Both the position numbers and the translations under genes were made by a program. A stretch of DNA of 17,116 bases, from assembly GCA_964058805.1 (NCBI GenBank), contig CAXKVV010002046.1, forward strand, positions 1-17,116, given 5' to 3'. Below, piece after piece: positions 1 to 8,392 of this stretch; the stretch's first letter is position 1; each line of letters starts with the position of its first letter. Under the pieces are notes generated by a model. It did no database searches and was not told the DNA's origin. It worked only from the letters and a program-made list of their open reading frames with translations. The DNA comes from Schoenoplectus triqueter (Eukaryota > Streptophyta > Magnoliopsida > Poales > Cyperaceae).

Positions 1-375
1 CACACCTCAGCAGACTACACCACACCTATTAACACATGGCTACATGCTATTGGTCCAACTAGGCAGTATAGGCCCCACAGGTGACAAATGGCACTACATT
101 ACAGAGCCACCTCAGCATGGATTAAATATTATGGCAGATGATTAATGGGGTAATTAGACAAATGGACCTATCAGATTGCACCAAGTCAGATCCATTATAC
201 TTAAGCAGGTTGTTAATCAAGTCGCAATTTAATCCTATGGGCCTAGACTCAACTACTTACAGATGGAGCCCATATGTCAGGTTTATGAGAGTATAGCACA
301 CACTAGCAGACATACACCATGTCTATACACATCCACAGTCAGAAATTTAAATCTAACGAGGAATGAAGTGTGTAC
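1..375 (-). other. Start of intron 1 of the left PMD-type gene (partial, runs off the window)
   Basis: Read on the minus strand, a GT donor (complement of AC at 374-375) directly follows the coding exon at 376-520. The sequence beyond it aligns with the first 370 bases of the right-hand PMD intron. Shared blocks include a TAAT...TTAAT stretch, a GGNCCCACANGT block, the TTGGNCCAAT block near 40-60 and an ACACATGGC block near 31-40. No acceptor or second exon is in view; these would lie left of base 1. The short open frames on the plus strand here show no coding character. The intron call rests on homology and on the donor matching in position and phase. Confidence 0.5.
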
Positions 376-520
376 CTGGCCCATGCGTCTCCTCTCTCTG
401 ACTTTGCATTGCTGGGAGTATTGGCTCACATGCACCGCGCGCAGCCGACGTTGATCCTCCCTCGTCCCATTCTCTTCTTCCTCTCTTCCTCTTCCTCCCG
501 CCCGACTGCGAAGGTGCCAT
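376..520 (-). CDS. First coding exon of a second PMD-type gene, outward-facing (partial gene)
   Basis: Minus-strand ATG at 520-518 opens 48 codons plus one base, ending CCAG|GT at 376/375. The peptide starts MAPSQSGGRKRKRGRR, a strong basic nuclear-localisation-like cluster, continues acidic and Ser/Thr/Gly-rich (WDEGGSTSAARG), and ends QSQREETHGP. The right exon 1 (13420-13585) has the same plan: Met, basic cluster, GEGSSTG-like patch, Glu/Gln/Arg/His-rich end, ...AP, phase-1 CCAG|GT donor. Flanking promoter and intron sequences also align in mirror orientation. Its function is inferred only from the right-hand copy, whose second exon encodes a plant mobile domain. Without the second exon one cannot say whether this copy is intact. 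Too short to be called by size alone, so the support is comparative. Confidence 0.55.
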
Positions 521-1345
521 CAATGGGAGATGAGTCTACACGATGCCTTGTTCCAATCCTTCTTCACAGAGACTTCTAGGCACTATTGAGATCTCATTCA
601 AGCAGTTAATTGAAGGAATTAGCAAGAGAAGGGAGAGCATTTGACAGAAGCAATTAATCGGCTTGAAAATGGAAATTACCTTTACAAATGCTTGTGAGTT
701 CAATTGATCATGTAAGCTCACTTCTTTTACATACACGACGCTAAGGCAAGAGTCAGGGTGATTGTTTGAAGCCTCTAGATCGATGTTCCACCGATTTACA
801 AACCGGCCATGGGCATGGGTGCTTGAACTTGGTGGAATGATGCTCAATTGTCTAGGCAGGGATGCTGGATCAACTCTAGGGAACAAGGAGAGATTGTACA
901 AGCTGCCAATTGGAGAAATAGATGAAAGAAAAGTAATGGTTGAATGGATAGGCCGATTATGGGGCTTAAGAGAAGAAATGAACTTTCAATCGATTAATTG
1001 AAATTAAAAGGACTTGGAGGTTATATAGGGAGTATACTGGGAGTGATCAAGTGCTTAGAATGTTCTAGAAAGCTCTGGAAACATGGGAGACCCGATTGGT
1101 AAGGGTGAGTGGCAAAGGAGTAAATAGAAAGAAGATTTAACTGACTCTAACAACCTAGAACTGTCAAGGGTTGACTCAAGTCAATGGATTAGCTGAAAAG
1201 AAACACAATTTGATCCTGACCATTGAATAAGAAGCAATCAAGGGATGAGATTAATTGAAAAGCATAATCCGGCCACTAATGATGGAACCAATCATAATTA
1301 AGAATGAAACCTATAAAAACCCCTCTGGACAGGCCAGAAGGAGGG
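521..1345. promoter_or_regulatory. Left head-to-head promoter region: PMD-type gene (minus) and inward transcript (plus)
   Basis: Two oppositely facing TATA-like boxes lie about 290 bp apart. CTATATAA on the minus strand (1021-1028) would serve the exon at 376-520 with a leader near 480 nt. CTATAAAA on the plus strand (1311-1318) would start a transcript near 1340-1350. The same layout occurs in mirror image at 12820-13120, and blocks align between them: ATCCTGNCCNTTGA, an ACCAATCANAATT block just upstream of the inward TATA, and GAGTGATCA near the outward TATA. A hairpin with TCTGG/CCAGA stem (about 1324-1338) sits just downstream of the inward TATA. The short frames within 536-1001 look random. 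Promoter activity is inferred. Confidence 0.4.
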
Positions 1346-1480
1346 GGAGAAGGCAAGGAAAGAGAGATAAACAGCAAGAGAGAGATTAGTTCTTTTCTTT
1401 TCAATTCAACTTCTCCAATTCTATAAAGCTTAGATCTTCATTCAGCAGCTAATTCATCTCAAGGAGTGTCAGAAATTTAG
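1345..1480 (+). ncRNA. Putative noncoding first exon of the left inward transcript
   Basis: Begins about 30 bp after the plus-strand TATA box (1311-1318) and ends at TTTAG|GTAATT (donor GT at 1481-1482). It is purine-rich and then pyrimidine-rich (AGAGAGA and TTCTTTTC runs), as plant leaders often are, and holds no meaningful open frame. The mirror position on the right shows TATATAAA, a similar-length leader and GAG|GTAACT. No acceptor or coding second exon could be assigned; the following sequence is noncoding, palindrome-rich and AT-rich. It could be the 5' leader of a lost gene rather than a true ncRNA. Confidence 0.3.
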
Positions 1481-2170
1481 GTAATTACTGTCTGTTACAT
1501 GTAATCTTGAAGGCATTGATATGAATAGCAAGGCAGCAATGAAATTCCTCTCCTTTTTTTTCTTTATCAGTTCTTGAATTCTTCATTTCTTCTTCCATCT
1601 CTTTCCTTTCTTCTCATTTTCCTTCTTTTTCTTGATATTGAGCATGATTATAGAGCATATGGGATAATATAAAACTCGGTTGAAGGGTTTTTGTAACCCT
1701 CCCGATTTTGTATTTGATTTAGTTTCATAATTCATTTTGAGTTGGTGATGGAAGTTGATTGAAGGGTTTCTGTAACCCTCTCAGCTCCCTCACAAGTTCA
1801 ATTGCATGAATTTGGTAAATTCATCGAGTGGAATTAGTATACTGATAGGCTACGGGATGAATTGGGGCTGTTTCTTCTGTTTCAATCATGATCAGTACAA
1901 TAATTGAGTCTAAGATTGTATCTAGGCAGTAATCGAGTAGTTCTATGGTCGCCTAAATGAGTTTTGCAAACTTGATTTCAAGAATCTAACTAATTCCATC
2001 AGATCAATACATATACTGATAGTCGCATCAGTACTGATCAGGTATTTCACTCAATTAGCATAGATTCATGGATTGTTAATACCTCAAATGTTAATAATTC
2101 GCTCTAGACAAGCTTAGAAGTGTACAGGAGTGTTAAGATGGCTTGCATGATGCATGAAGATCGACTATAA
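1481..2170 (+). other. Intronic/intergenic stretch after the inward donor, with two stem-loops
   Basis: No coding frame of note. A pyrimidine-rich run (1550-1630) is followed by two related stem-loops (1671-1709 and 1747-1793, separate entry). Beyond 1830 there are short palindromes such as ACTGAT agtcgc ATCAGT around 2015-2032. The mirror segment on the right is about 11900-12690. Similarity between the two is weak at base level but the order of elements (donor, two stem-loops, GGTACC palindromes) is the same. Confidence 0.35.
1671..1793 (+). repeat. Two stem-loops with a constant core and different outer stems (left)
   Basis: Both copies contain TTGAAGGGTTTNTGTAACCCTC, itself a hairpin (AGGGTT/AACCCT). 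In copy 1 the core is enclosed by AAAA-c-TCGG (1671-1679) pairing with CCGA-TTTT (1702-1709). In copy 2 it is enclosed by GTGATGGAAGTTGA (1745-1758) pairing with TCAGCTCCCTCAC (1781-1793), 12 pairs with one bulge and one mismatch. The outer stems are unrelated in sequence yet each is self-complementary. The right half carries an equivalent pair at 12131-12197 and 12438-12504. Confidence 0.6.
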
Positions 2171-2460
2171 GCCTAACTTGAATCGGTACCGAACGGTACC
2201 AAACAATCCTGAACTCCATGATCATATTGAACGGATTTAGATAGAAATTAATCATGTCAGCCCATCAAGGAAGCAAAGACGATGCTATATAACATGAAAA
2301 TTTTTAGAATTGACGAATGAATGAGTTGAATTTGACAAAAATTTCAACTCGGTACCGATTCCTATCAATATACTTCAGTCGGTACTGCTACACAGCTTCC
2401 ATCACCGGATAGATTGTTGATCGGACGCCGTAGAATAACTCCTCATGGCAAGGCGACACT
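2171..2460. repeat. GGTACC-palindrome segment, left outer arm
   Basis: TCGGTACCGA-type palindromes occur near 2183-2201 (two), 2348-2357 and 2382-2388. The segment 2346-2424 aligns almost without gaps with the reverse complement of 11660-11742, sharing CGGTACCGAT, a TCGGTAC block and GATAGATTNTTGATC. The 2280-2345 segment also aligns with the right arm (GATGCT, AGAATT and TTTGAC-like blocks). The same 8-mer palindrome core recurs in every unit of the central 58-bp array. Confidence 0.6.
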
Positions 2461-2639
2461 GGGACGGTCACCTGATCGGAGGGAGATGGCCGCAGTCGCC
2501 GGCGCTACCGAGAGCACGAATCTTGAAGCTTACGTTGACTGAAGAGTAAGAGAATCGTGGCAGCGCAAATATTGACGCGCGCGTGTGGATCTTGAAGAGA
2601 TCGGACGTTTGGGATAAAATGATGTTTTTAAATAAAGAT

Positions 2640-2830
2640 CCAGAATGGATCTGGGCCTTACATCTCGTATGATTTAATCTTGAGGCGAATCCAGCGGCCC
2701 AAATAAGAACGAAGTTAAATGAAAGGTGAGCGCCAATCTTGGAGCAGATCCAAAGGCCCAGATTAGACCCATTAATTAAATAATAACAGAATAGTAATAG
2801 CATATAGTAAATAAATGATTTGAAAATGAT
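2640..2830 (+). other. Arm segment with repeated GGCCCAGAT motif (left)
   Basis: GATCTGGGCC, CCAGCGGCCCAAAT and AAGGCCCAGATTAG recur here about every 50 bp. The mirror segment 11225-11460 has the same motif five times (TCTGGGCCGTCAGAT, TTGGGCCGCCAGAT, CGGCCCAGATTAG, TCTGGGCCGCTTGAT, AAGGCCCAGATCC). TGGGCC/GGCCCA is a known plant promoter element (site II/TCP-type), but here it behaves as part of a short dispersed repeat. The frame over 2468-2842 on the minus strand is not supported as a gene: no domain and no homologous frame in the other arm. Confidence 0.45.
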
Positions 2831-3089
2831 GCTGAATTCCAAATTGACTCAAATTTGTTTCTAAAATTTTCTTATTTTTCATACTATTTTTCCATACAAT
2901 AATATTCCAGTTTTAAAAATATAATCATGTTAAAACAATTTAAAAGCAAAATACATTACATATATTGATATAGTTGACCTAGCTTTGACTTGTCATTTTA
3001 AATACTATAAAAATTCCAAAAATACAAATAAAAATCATAAATAATAACTAGATATATTTTAGTGATTTTTCAAGTGATTTTCCATGAAA

Positions 3090-3929
3090 TAATAATGATG
3101 ATAGTAATATGCTATAATAAATAATGAGATTAGCTATATTCTTTGATAAATATAAAAATAATAATAATAATAGATATTATATTTTCTGTAAAAAAAAGAA
3201 TAATAAAAATAAATAGCACAAAATATACAAAAATATACTACTATGGTAATAAATAGTAAAATACATTTTCTTTTATAATAAAGAATGATGATAGTTTTAT
3301 AATATGAATTGTATTTCTTTTGTTATTTCTATACAAATAAAAATACTTTTGATGAATAAAATGTAATAAAAATAATAGTTGTAATAAAAACATAATGAAT
3401 GTCATCTCTTATGGCTATTTTCAACTAATAATAAAATTTTATACTTTTCTATAGATAATAAATAGAAATAATAAAAATAGATATAATGAATAGTATAATA
3501 AATAGAATAGAATATTAATAATGATTTCTTTTTAGCTATTAAAAAAAAATAATAAAAATAATATAATAATAATAAAAATAATATAGCTATCTTTTGATTT
3601 TTTTTTTTTGTAAATAATTCTTACATAATGAATAGTGTTTCAACATAATAGAATATAATAATAAGATCCTATTACTTTGGCTATTATAAACATTTTGGAA
3701 ATATAAATAAAAAACATAGCCATTTTATTTTCTATTATTTTTGTAAGTGATTTTCTACAAAATAAATAGAGTTTAGAAATAATAAAAAATAAAAAATTCT
3801 ACTATTTTAGCTATTATAAAAATCCCAAAAAATATAAATGAAATTCTAGTTAAATAGCTAACCCCTTTTCCTATTATTTTTGTAAATAATTTTCTACATA
3901 GATAAATAGAGTTTAAAAATAAAAAATAT

Positions 3930-3962
<33 letters not shown>

Positions 3963-4015
3963 ACCCTCATAATAAAAAATAATAATGGGAAATATTATAT
4001 GATAGATTTTGTGCA
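3090..4015. repeat. AT-rich segment with tandem hairpin units (left)
   Basis: About 930 bp, overwhelmingly A and T, with AAT/TTA simple repeats and poly-A/T runs. It contains a loosely tandem unit of about 130 bp with motifs GGCTATTATAAA, ATTTTTGTAANTNATTTTCTACA and AAATAGAGTTT. Each unit carries a long-loop stem: TGGCTAT (3678-3684) with ATAGCCA (3716-3722); TAGCTATT (3808-3815) with AATAGCTA (3853-3860); TAGCTAT (3533-3539) with ATAGCTA (3583-3589). Frames here are low-complexity and not genes. A matrix-attachment or easily unwound region is possible but not shown. Confidence 0.7.
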
Positions 4016-4033
4016 TTTTAGAAATGAATAAAT

Positions 4034-4715
4034 ATGCTCACATAAGGAGTGTAGAGCCACATATGAATATTTGCACATATGATATGACATTTAGAATGAT
4101 TAGTCAAGACGAGAACATCTTGACAGAGGATAAATAAGGTTGCAATAACAACACGAAAAGATGCGTTGAGACAAGAACATCTTGACGTGAGAAGATTAAG
4201 GCTTTGATAGCAACATGAGAAGATACGTCGAGACAAGAACATCTCGACACTTGATGAAGAATAATAAGATACGTTGAGACAAGAACATCTTGACGTAGAA
4301 TGATTAAGGCTTCGATAGCAGCATGAAGAGATATGTCGAGACAGGAACATCTTGACACTTGATGAAGAATAACCAGAGTTGCGACATCAACATGGAGATA
4401 CATGTCGACTCTGAAGAAGAAGAACATTATGATGTCCTAGATAGGTGACATCTTAATGACTCGCTGCCATGAGCAAGTAACTCATGATTGAATACGTTCA
4501 CACAAGGGGTGTAGGGCAACATAGTAATTTTGCACAAGTAATGCAACACGTAGAATGATTAGTCGAGACAAGAACATCTTGACGCTCGCTGAAGAATGAC
4601 CAAAGCTACGACATCAGCATGGAGAGATATGTCGACTTTGAAGAAGAAGAACATTACGATGTCCGAGAGAAGTGACATCCTAATGACTCGGTGTCATGAA
4701 CAAGTAATTCATGAC
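4034..4715 (+). repeat. Hairpin array A (left): four loop-constant hairpin families
   Basis: Family GTCNAGA-caagaaca-TCTNGAC occurs at 4103-4124, 4165-4186, 4227-4248, 4273-4294, 4335-4356 and 4562-4583. Family CAGAG...CGACAT-loop-ATGTCG.CTCTG is at 4374-4413, with CAAAG/CTTTG stems at 4601-4640. Family GATGTC...GACATC is at 4431-4452 and 4658-4679. Family CATGAG-caagtaa-CTCATG is at 4468-4486, and GTCATGAA-caagtaa-TTCATGAC at 4693-4715. A further CTCACAtaaggNGTGTAG type is at 4036-4057 and 4496-4517. Minus-strand frames over this array (4018-4427) read Ser/Cys/His/Leu repeats and are products of the repeat, not genes. Confidence 0.8.
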
Positions 4716-4729
4716 CATTTGAGCTGGCA

Positions 4730-5325
4730 AGACTGAACTCATCCGTCGATAAGTTCGTCTCCTGGTTCATTTCCCGAGACTGTGAGATTGAATCGGTCTG
4801 TAGGTAGATTCATCCACAAAACAGTGAATGTGAACCGTTCTGTAGGTAGGTTCCTTCACTAACACATGCCTCAATGTTGAACTGGCTCAGCGCTTCAGGT
4901 TTGACATTGTGTGCAATTGTGTTTCCTAGGTTTATGAATCGGCTTAGTGCTTCGAATTCATGATCTAGAAGATCAGTGAGAAGAAACACGTGGGCCATAT
5001 CCACCCTTCTCCTGATTCACCAACCTCAAGATCAACCGGCTCAGCGCTTCGAGTTGTATTTTGTGTGATTGGTTGTTGACTAGTTAAGATTGAACCGATC
5101 TGTTTGTAGGTTTATCTTCTAGATCAACGGAGGTCGAGTCGATCTGTATGTAGACTCACCTCAAGCCCCTCTAAAGAGATTAACCTGGTCAGTAGGTAAG
5201 GTTACATCTCGAGGTGGCATAGACTGAACCGATCTGTTTGTAGGTTCGTCTTCCATAGGACAAAACCGATCTGTTTGTAGGTTTGTCTTCCATAGATTGA
5301 ACCGATCTGTTTGTAGGTTCATCTT
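4730..5325 (+). repeat. Hairpin array B (left): about twelve tandem hairpins in two main families
   Basis: Family I has loop GATCTGTTTGTA or close variants between 5-bp stems, extended outwards by a second stem after a 1-nt bulge. It occurs at 4782-4817, 4823-4860, 5086-5118, 5130-5162, 5176-5210, 5221-5251, 5259-5287 and 5294-5324. Stems differ: GAATC/GATTC, GAACC/GGTTC, GAGTC/GACTC, TAACC/GGTTA, AAACC/GGTTT. Family II has loop GGCTCAGCGCTTC with stems CAATGTTGAAC/GTTTGACATTG (4872-4909), ATGAAT/ATTCAT (4934-4961) and CAAC/GTTG (5033-5056). A further hairpin lies at 4730-4760. The minus-strand frame at 4810-5004 recurs in the right arm only because the arms are copies. Confidence 0.85.
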
Positions 5326-5329
5326 CCGT

Positions 5330-5563
5330 AGACCCCTTTTTTATGAAATTAGACGACCACTTGACCATCTTTTAACTATACTATTTGCTTCTCTCTTTCA
5401 AAGATCCAGAGGTGCCTCGAGGTTCGTAGCCCAGGGTAATTAACGGTGGGGGCTTGCGCCCACCGGAATCTATAAGAACTCACAATCACTAAAAAACCCC
5501 CTGAATGTGCATCCAAATATCTCTAAACGGCAGAACCGGCCGACACCCAGCAGATGCACGCTC
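5330..5563 (+). other. Conserved link between hairpin array B and the GC-rich array (left)
   Basis: Noncoding, closely matching the reverse complement of 8521-8757. It holds the hairpin GGTGGG-ggcttgcg-CCCACC (5445-5464), the CCTCGAGG palindrome near 5417 and the block AATTAACGGTGGGGGC. On the right the part corresponding to 5430-5480 is present twice (8389-8440 and 8606-8652). Confidence 0.7.
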
Positions 5564-6079
5564 GGGAGGGATCTCCGTGTCCTTCTTCCGCAAAACCCAT
5601 CGCCCGGCGGCGGTGCGGCGGCGCGCGAAAAAGGGTCGCACAGGATCTGGCACGCCCGGTGGGACTATCAAAATAAACTCAGGGAACATAAGATTTTGGA
5701 TGCATATCCGGGAGGGATCTCCGTGTCCTTCTTCCGCAGATCCCATCGCCCGGCGGCGGTGCGGCGGCGCGCGAAAAAGGGTCGCACAGGATCTGGCACG
5801 CCCGGTGGGACTATCAAAATAAACTCAGGGAACATAAGATTTTGGATGAATATCCGGGAGGGATCTCCGTGTCCTTCTTCCGCAGAACCCATCGCCCGGC
5901 GGCGGTGCGGCGGCGCGCGAAAAAGGGTCGCACAGGATCTGGCACGCCCAGTGGGACTATCAAAATAAACTCAGGGAACATAAGATTTTGGATGCATATC
6001 CGGGAGGGATCTCCGTGTCCTTCTTCTGCAGAACCCATCGCCCGGCGGCGGTGCGGCGGCGCGCGAAAAAGGGTCGCAC
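5564..6079 (+). repeat. 146-bp GC-rich tandem array, 3.5 copies
   Basis: Units start with GGGAGGGATCTCCGTG at 5564, 5710, 5856 and 6002, an exact 146-bp period. The last unit is cut after GGGTCGCACA at about 6079, where the 58-bp array begins. Copies differ by only a few bases, so amplification is recent. Each full unit has a GC-rich half (CGCCCGGCGGCGGTGCGGCGG) and an AT-richer half (ACTATCAAAATAAACTCAGG), joined by GGCACGCCCGGTGGGAC, which resembles the leader motif next to the primer-binding site of some plant Ty3/Gypsy elements (from general knowledge, not checked). The long overlapping open frames on both strands (5489-6162) arise from GC-richness; 146 is not a multiple of 3. Confidence 0.9.
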
Positions 6080-8392
6080 ATCGAGGGTGTGTTGTCCAGT
6101 TTTTATTTTTTGTGCACCTGAACCCATTCTCGGCAGTACAGAGGTCATCAGGTCCAATTTGAGTTTTGCGCTCCCATACTCGTTTTCGACGATACTGAGG
6201 GCGTCGGGTCCGATTTTTTTATTTTTGCGCTCCTGGACTCGTTTCGGACAGTACCGAGGGCGCGGGGTCTAGTTTTTATGTTTTGTACTCTCTGACTCGT
6301 TTCCGATGATACTGTGGGCGTCGGGTCCCGTTTTCATATGTTGCGCTCCCGGACTCGTCGTATCGAGGGCTCGGGTCCAGTTTTCAGGTTTTTCGATCCA
6401 GGACCCATTTTCGGCGGTACCGAGGACTCGGGGTCCAGTTTTCAGGTTTTGCGCTCCCTGACTCATTTTCGACGGTATCGAGGGCGCTAAGTCTCGTCTT
6501 CTTGATTTGTGCTCCCGGACTCATTTTCATCGGTACCGAGGGCGTCGGGTCCCATTTTTATGTTTAGCGCTCCCGGACTCTTTTTTGGCGGTAACGATGG
6601 CCTAAGGAATCATTTTCATGTTTTGCGCTCCCGGACCATCTTCGACGGTATCGAGGGCGCGGGGGTTCAGTTTTCATATTTTACGCTCCTAGACCCATGA
6701 TCGGCGGTACCGAGGGTGTCGGGTCCTGTTTTCAAGTTTTGCGCTCCTAGACTTGTTATCGGCGATACCGAGATCGTCGGGTCCTATTTTCAAGTTTTGC
6801 GCACCCGGACTCATTTTCGACGGTACTGAGGGTGACACGGTCCAGTTTTCATGTTTTACACTCCTCGACCCATTTTCGACGGTATAGAGGGCGCCTGATC
6901 TCGTTTTCATATTTTGCGCTCCCTAACTTATTTTTGCCGGTAATAAGGTAGTCGAGAGCATTCTTATTTTGCGCTCCAAGACCCGTGTACGGCGATACCG
7001 AGGGCGCCGGGTCTAGTTTTCATGTTTTGCGCTCCCAAACTCATTTTTGACCGTACCGAGGGTGTCGGGTCTCATTTTCTTGTTTGCGCTCCCGTACCGT
7101 TTTTGACGGTACCGATGGTGTCGGGTCAAGTTTTAATGTTTTGCGCTCTCAAACCCGTTTAGTGAGGTATTGAGGATATTAGGTCCTATTTTCATGTTTG
7201 CCTTCCCGAAATCGATTTTGGCGATACCGAGGGCGTCGGGTTCAGTTTCATGTTTTGCGTCCGCGGACCCGTTTTCGGGTTACCGAGAGAGCCGAGTCCA
7301 GCTTTCATTTTTTGTGCTTCCAGACCCATTTTCGATGGTACCGAGGGCGTCGGGTCTAGTTATCATGTTTTGCGCTCCTTGAGTCATTTTCGGCGGTACC
7401 GAGGGCGTCGGTTCTCGTTTTTATATTTTTCGCTCTCGAATTCATTTTTGACGGTACGAGGTCGTCGGCTCTTATTTTCTAGTTTTGTGCTCCCGGACTA
7501 GTTTTGTGTTGTACTGAGGGCGTGGGGTCTAGTTTTCATGTTTTACGTTCTTGGACTCATTTCCAACGTTACCGAGTGTGTCGGGTCCCGATTTCTTATT
7601 TTGCGCTCCCGGACTTATTTTGGGCGATATCGAGGGCGTCGGGTCTAGTTTTCATGTATTGCGCTGTTAGACCCATTTTAACGGATACCGAGGGTGTCGG
7701 GTCCAGTTTTCTTGTTTTGGGCTATCAGACCCGTTTTCGATGGTACCGAGAGCTCAGGGTCTAGTTTTCAGGTTTTGCACCCCGGGACCCGTTTTTGGCG
7801 GTACTGGGTGTGCTAGGTCTATTTTCATGTTTTGTGCTTCCGAACTCGTTTCCGACGGTACCGAGGGCGTCGGATCCCGTTTTCTGTTTTTGCGCTCCTA
7901 AACCCGTTTTCGGCGGTATAGAAAACGGCAGGTACATTTTTGATGTTTTGCTCACCCGGACCCTTTTTCGGCGGTACAGAGTTCGCCAGGTCCAATTTTC
8001 ATGTTTTGCGCTCCCTAACTCGTTTTCGACGGTAGTGAGGGGGTTGCGATCCCGTTTTCATGTTTTGTGATCATGGACTCATTTTTGGCGGTACCGAGGG
8101 CACCGGTTCAATTACTCATGTTTTACGCACCCGGATCCGTTTTTGACGGTCTAGAGGGCATCAGGTCATGTTTATAAGTTTTGCGCTACCGGACCCGTTT
8201 TCGGTGGTATCGAGGGAGCCATGTCTAGTTTTCATGTTTCCCGCTAATGGACCAGTTTTCGGCTGTACAGAGAGCGCCGGGTCCAATTTTCATGATTTGC
8301 GCTCCCGAACTCATTTCCGGCGGTACCGAGGGCAAAGGATCCAGTTTTCATATATTTGTGCTCCCAGACTCGATTTGAGCTATAGCGAGTTC
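6080..8392 (+). repeat. Central 58-bp satellite array, about 40 diverged copies
   Basis: The landmark GCTCCC recurs at 6453, 6511, 6569, 6627, 6685, 6743 and 6801 at steps of exactly 58 bp, and the pattern continues to about 8370. Typical unit pieces, in order: TTTTGCGCTCCCGGACTC, ATTTTCGGCGGTACCGAGG, GCGTCGGGTCCAGTTTTCATG. Copies differ from each other at many positions but with few indels, so the array is old or fast mutating. All copies share one orientation, so the centre of the palindrome is not itself palindromic. Because 58 is 1 modulo 3 the unit cycles through all frames, and the frames found here (for example 7504-7764) are not genes. Confidence 0.93.

Larger units (their letters stand above)
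2460..5641 (+). repeat. Left inner arm of the giant inverted repeat
   Basis: Matches the reverse complement of about 8444-11600. Anchors: 2837-3090 with 10910-11170 (long nearly identical runs including GACCTAGCTTTGACTTG), 4036 with 9980, 5321-5324 with 8758-8761, and 5634-5641 with 8444-8451. All have coordinate sums near 14,010-14,085. Identity is high in 2837-3090 and 4020-5640, lower in the AT-rich part because of simple-repeat length changes. Outside about 2830 it falls off gradually rather than ending at a sharp terminal repeat. No coding gene was found in the arm. Confidence 0.9.

Noticed and set aside
2468..2842. 124-codon minus-strand frame
   Set aside because: No recognisable domain, hydrophobic low-complexity start from AT-rich DNA, and the mirror segment on the right has no matching frame.
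3773..3970. Ile/Phe-rich frame in the AT-rich segment
   Set aside because: Low-complexity translation of ATT repeats.
4810..5004. Frame conserved in both arms (minus 4810-5004, plus 9079-9273, 64 codons)
   Set aside because: It spans family I and II hairpins, and its conservation is explained by the arms being copies; it has no domain and its sequence follows the stem-loop pattern.
5489..6162. Several overlapping open frames on both strands over the 146-bp array, up to 153 codons
   Set aside because: The unit is GC-rich and not a multiple of three, the same sequence is open in many frames, and no start, domain or splice context supports a protein.
6080..8392. Could the regularly spaced 58-bp array be a CRISPR array?
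   Set aside because: The whole unit is repeated with scattered substitutions; there is no constant repeat separated by unique spacers, and the context is a plant genome.
6080..8392. Stem covariation between GGGTCC and GGACCC blocks within the 58-bp units
   Set aside because: The consensus can pair, but individual units do not change these blocks together, so there is no sign of compensation.
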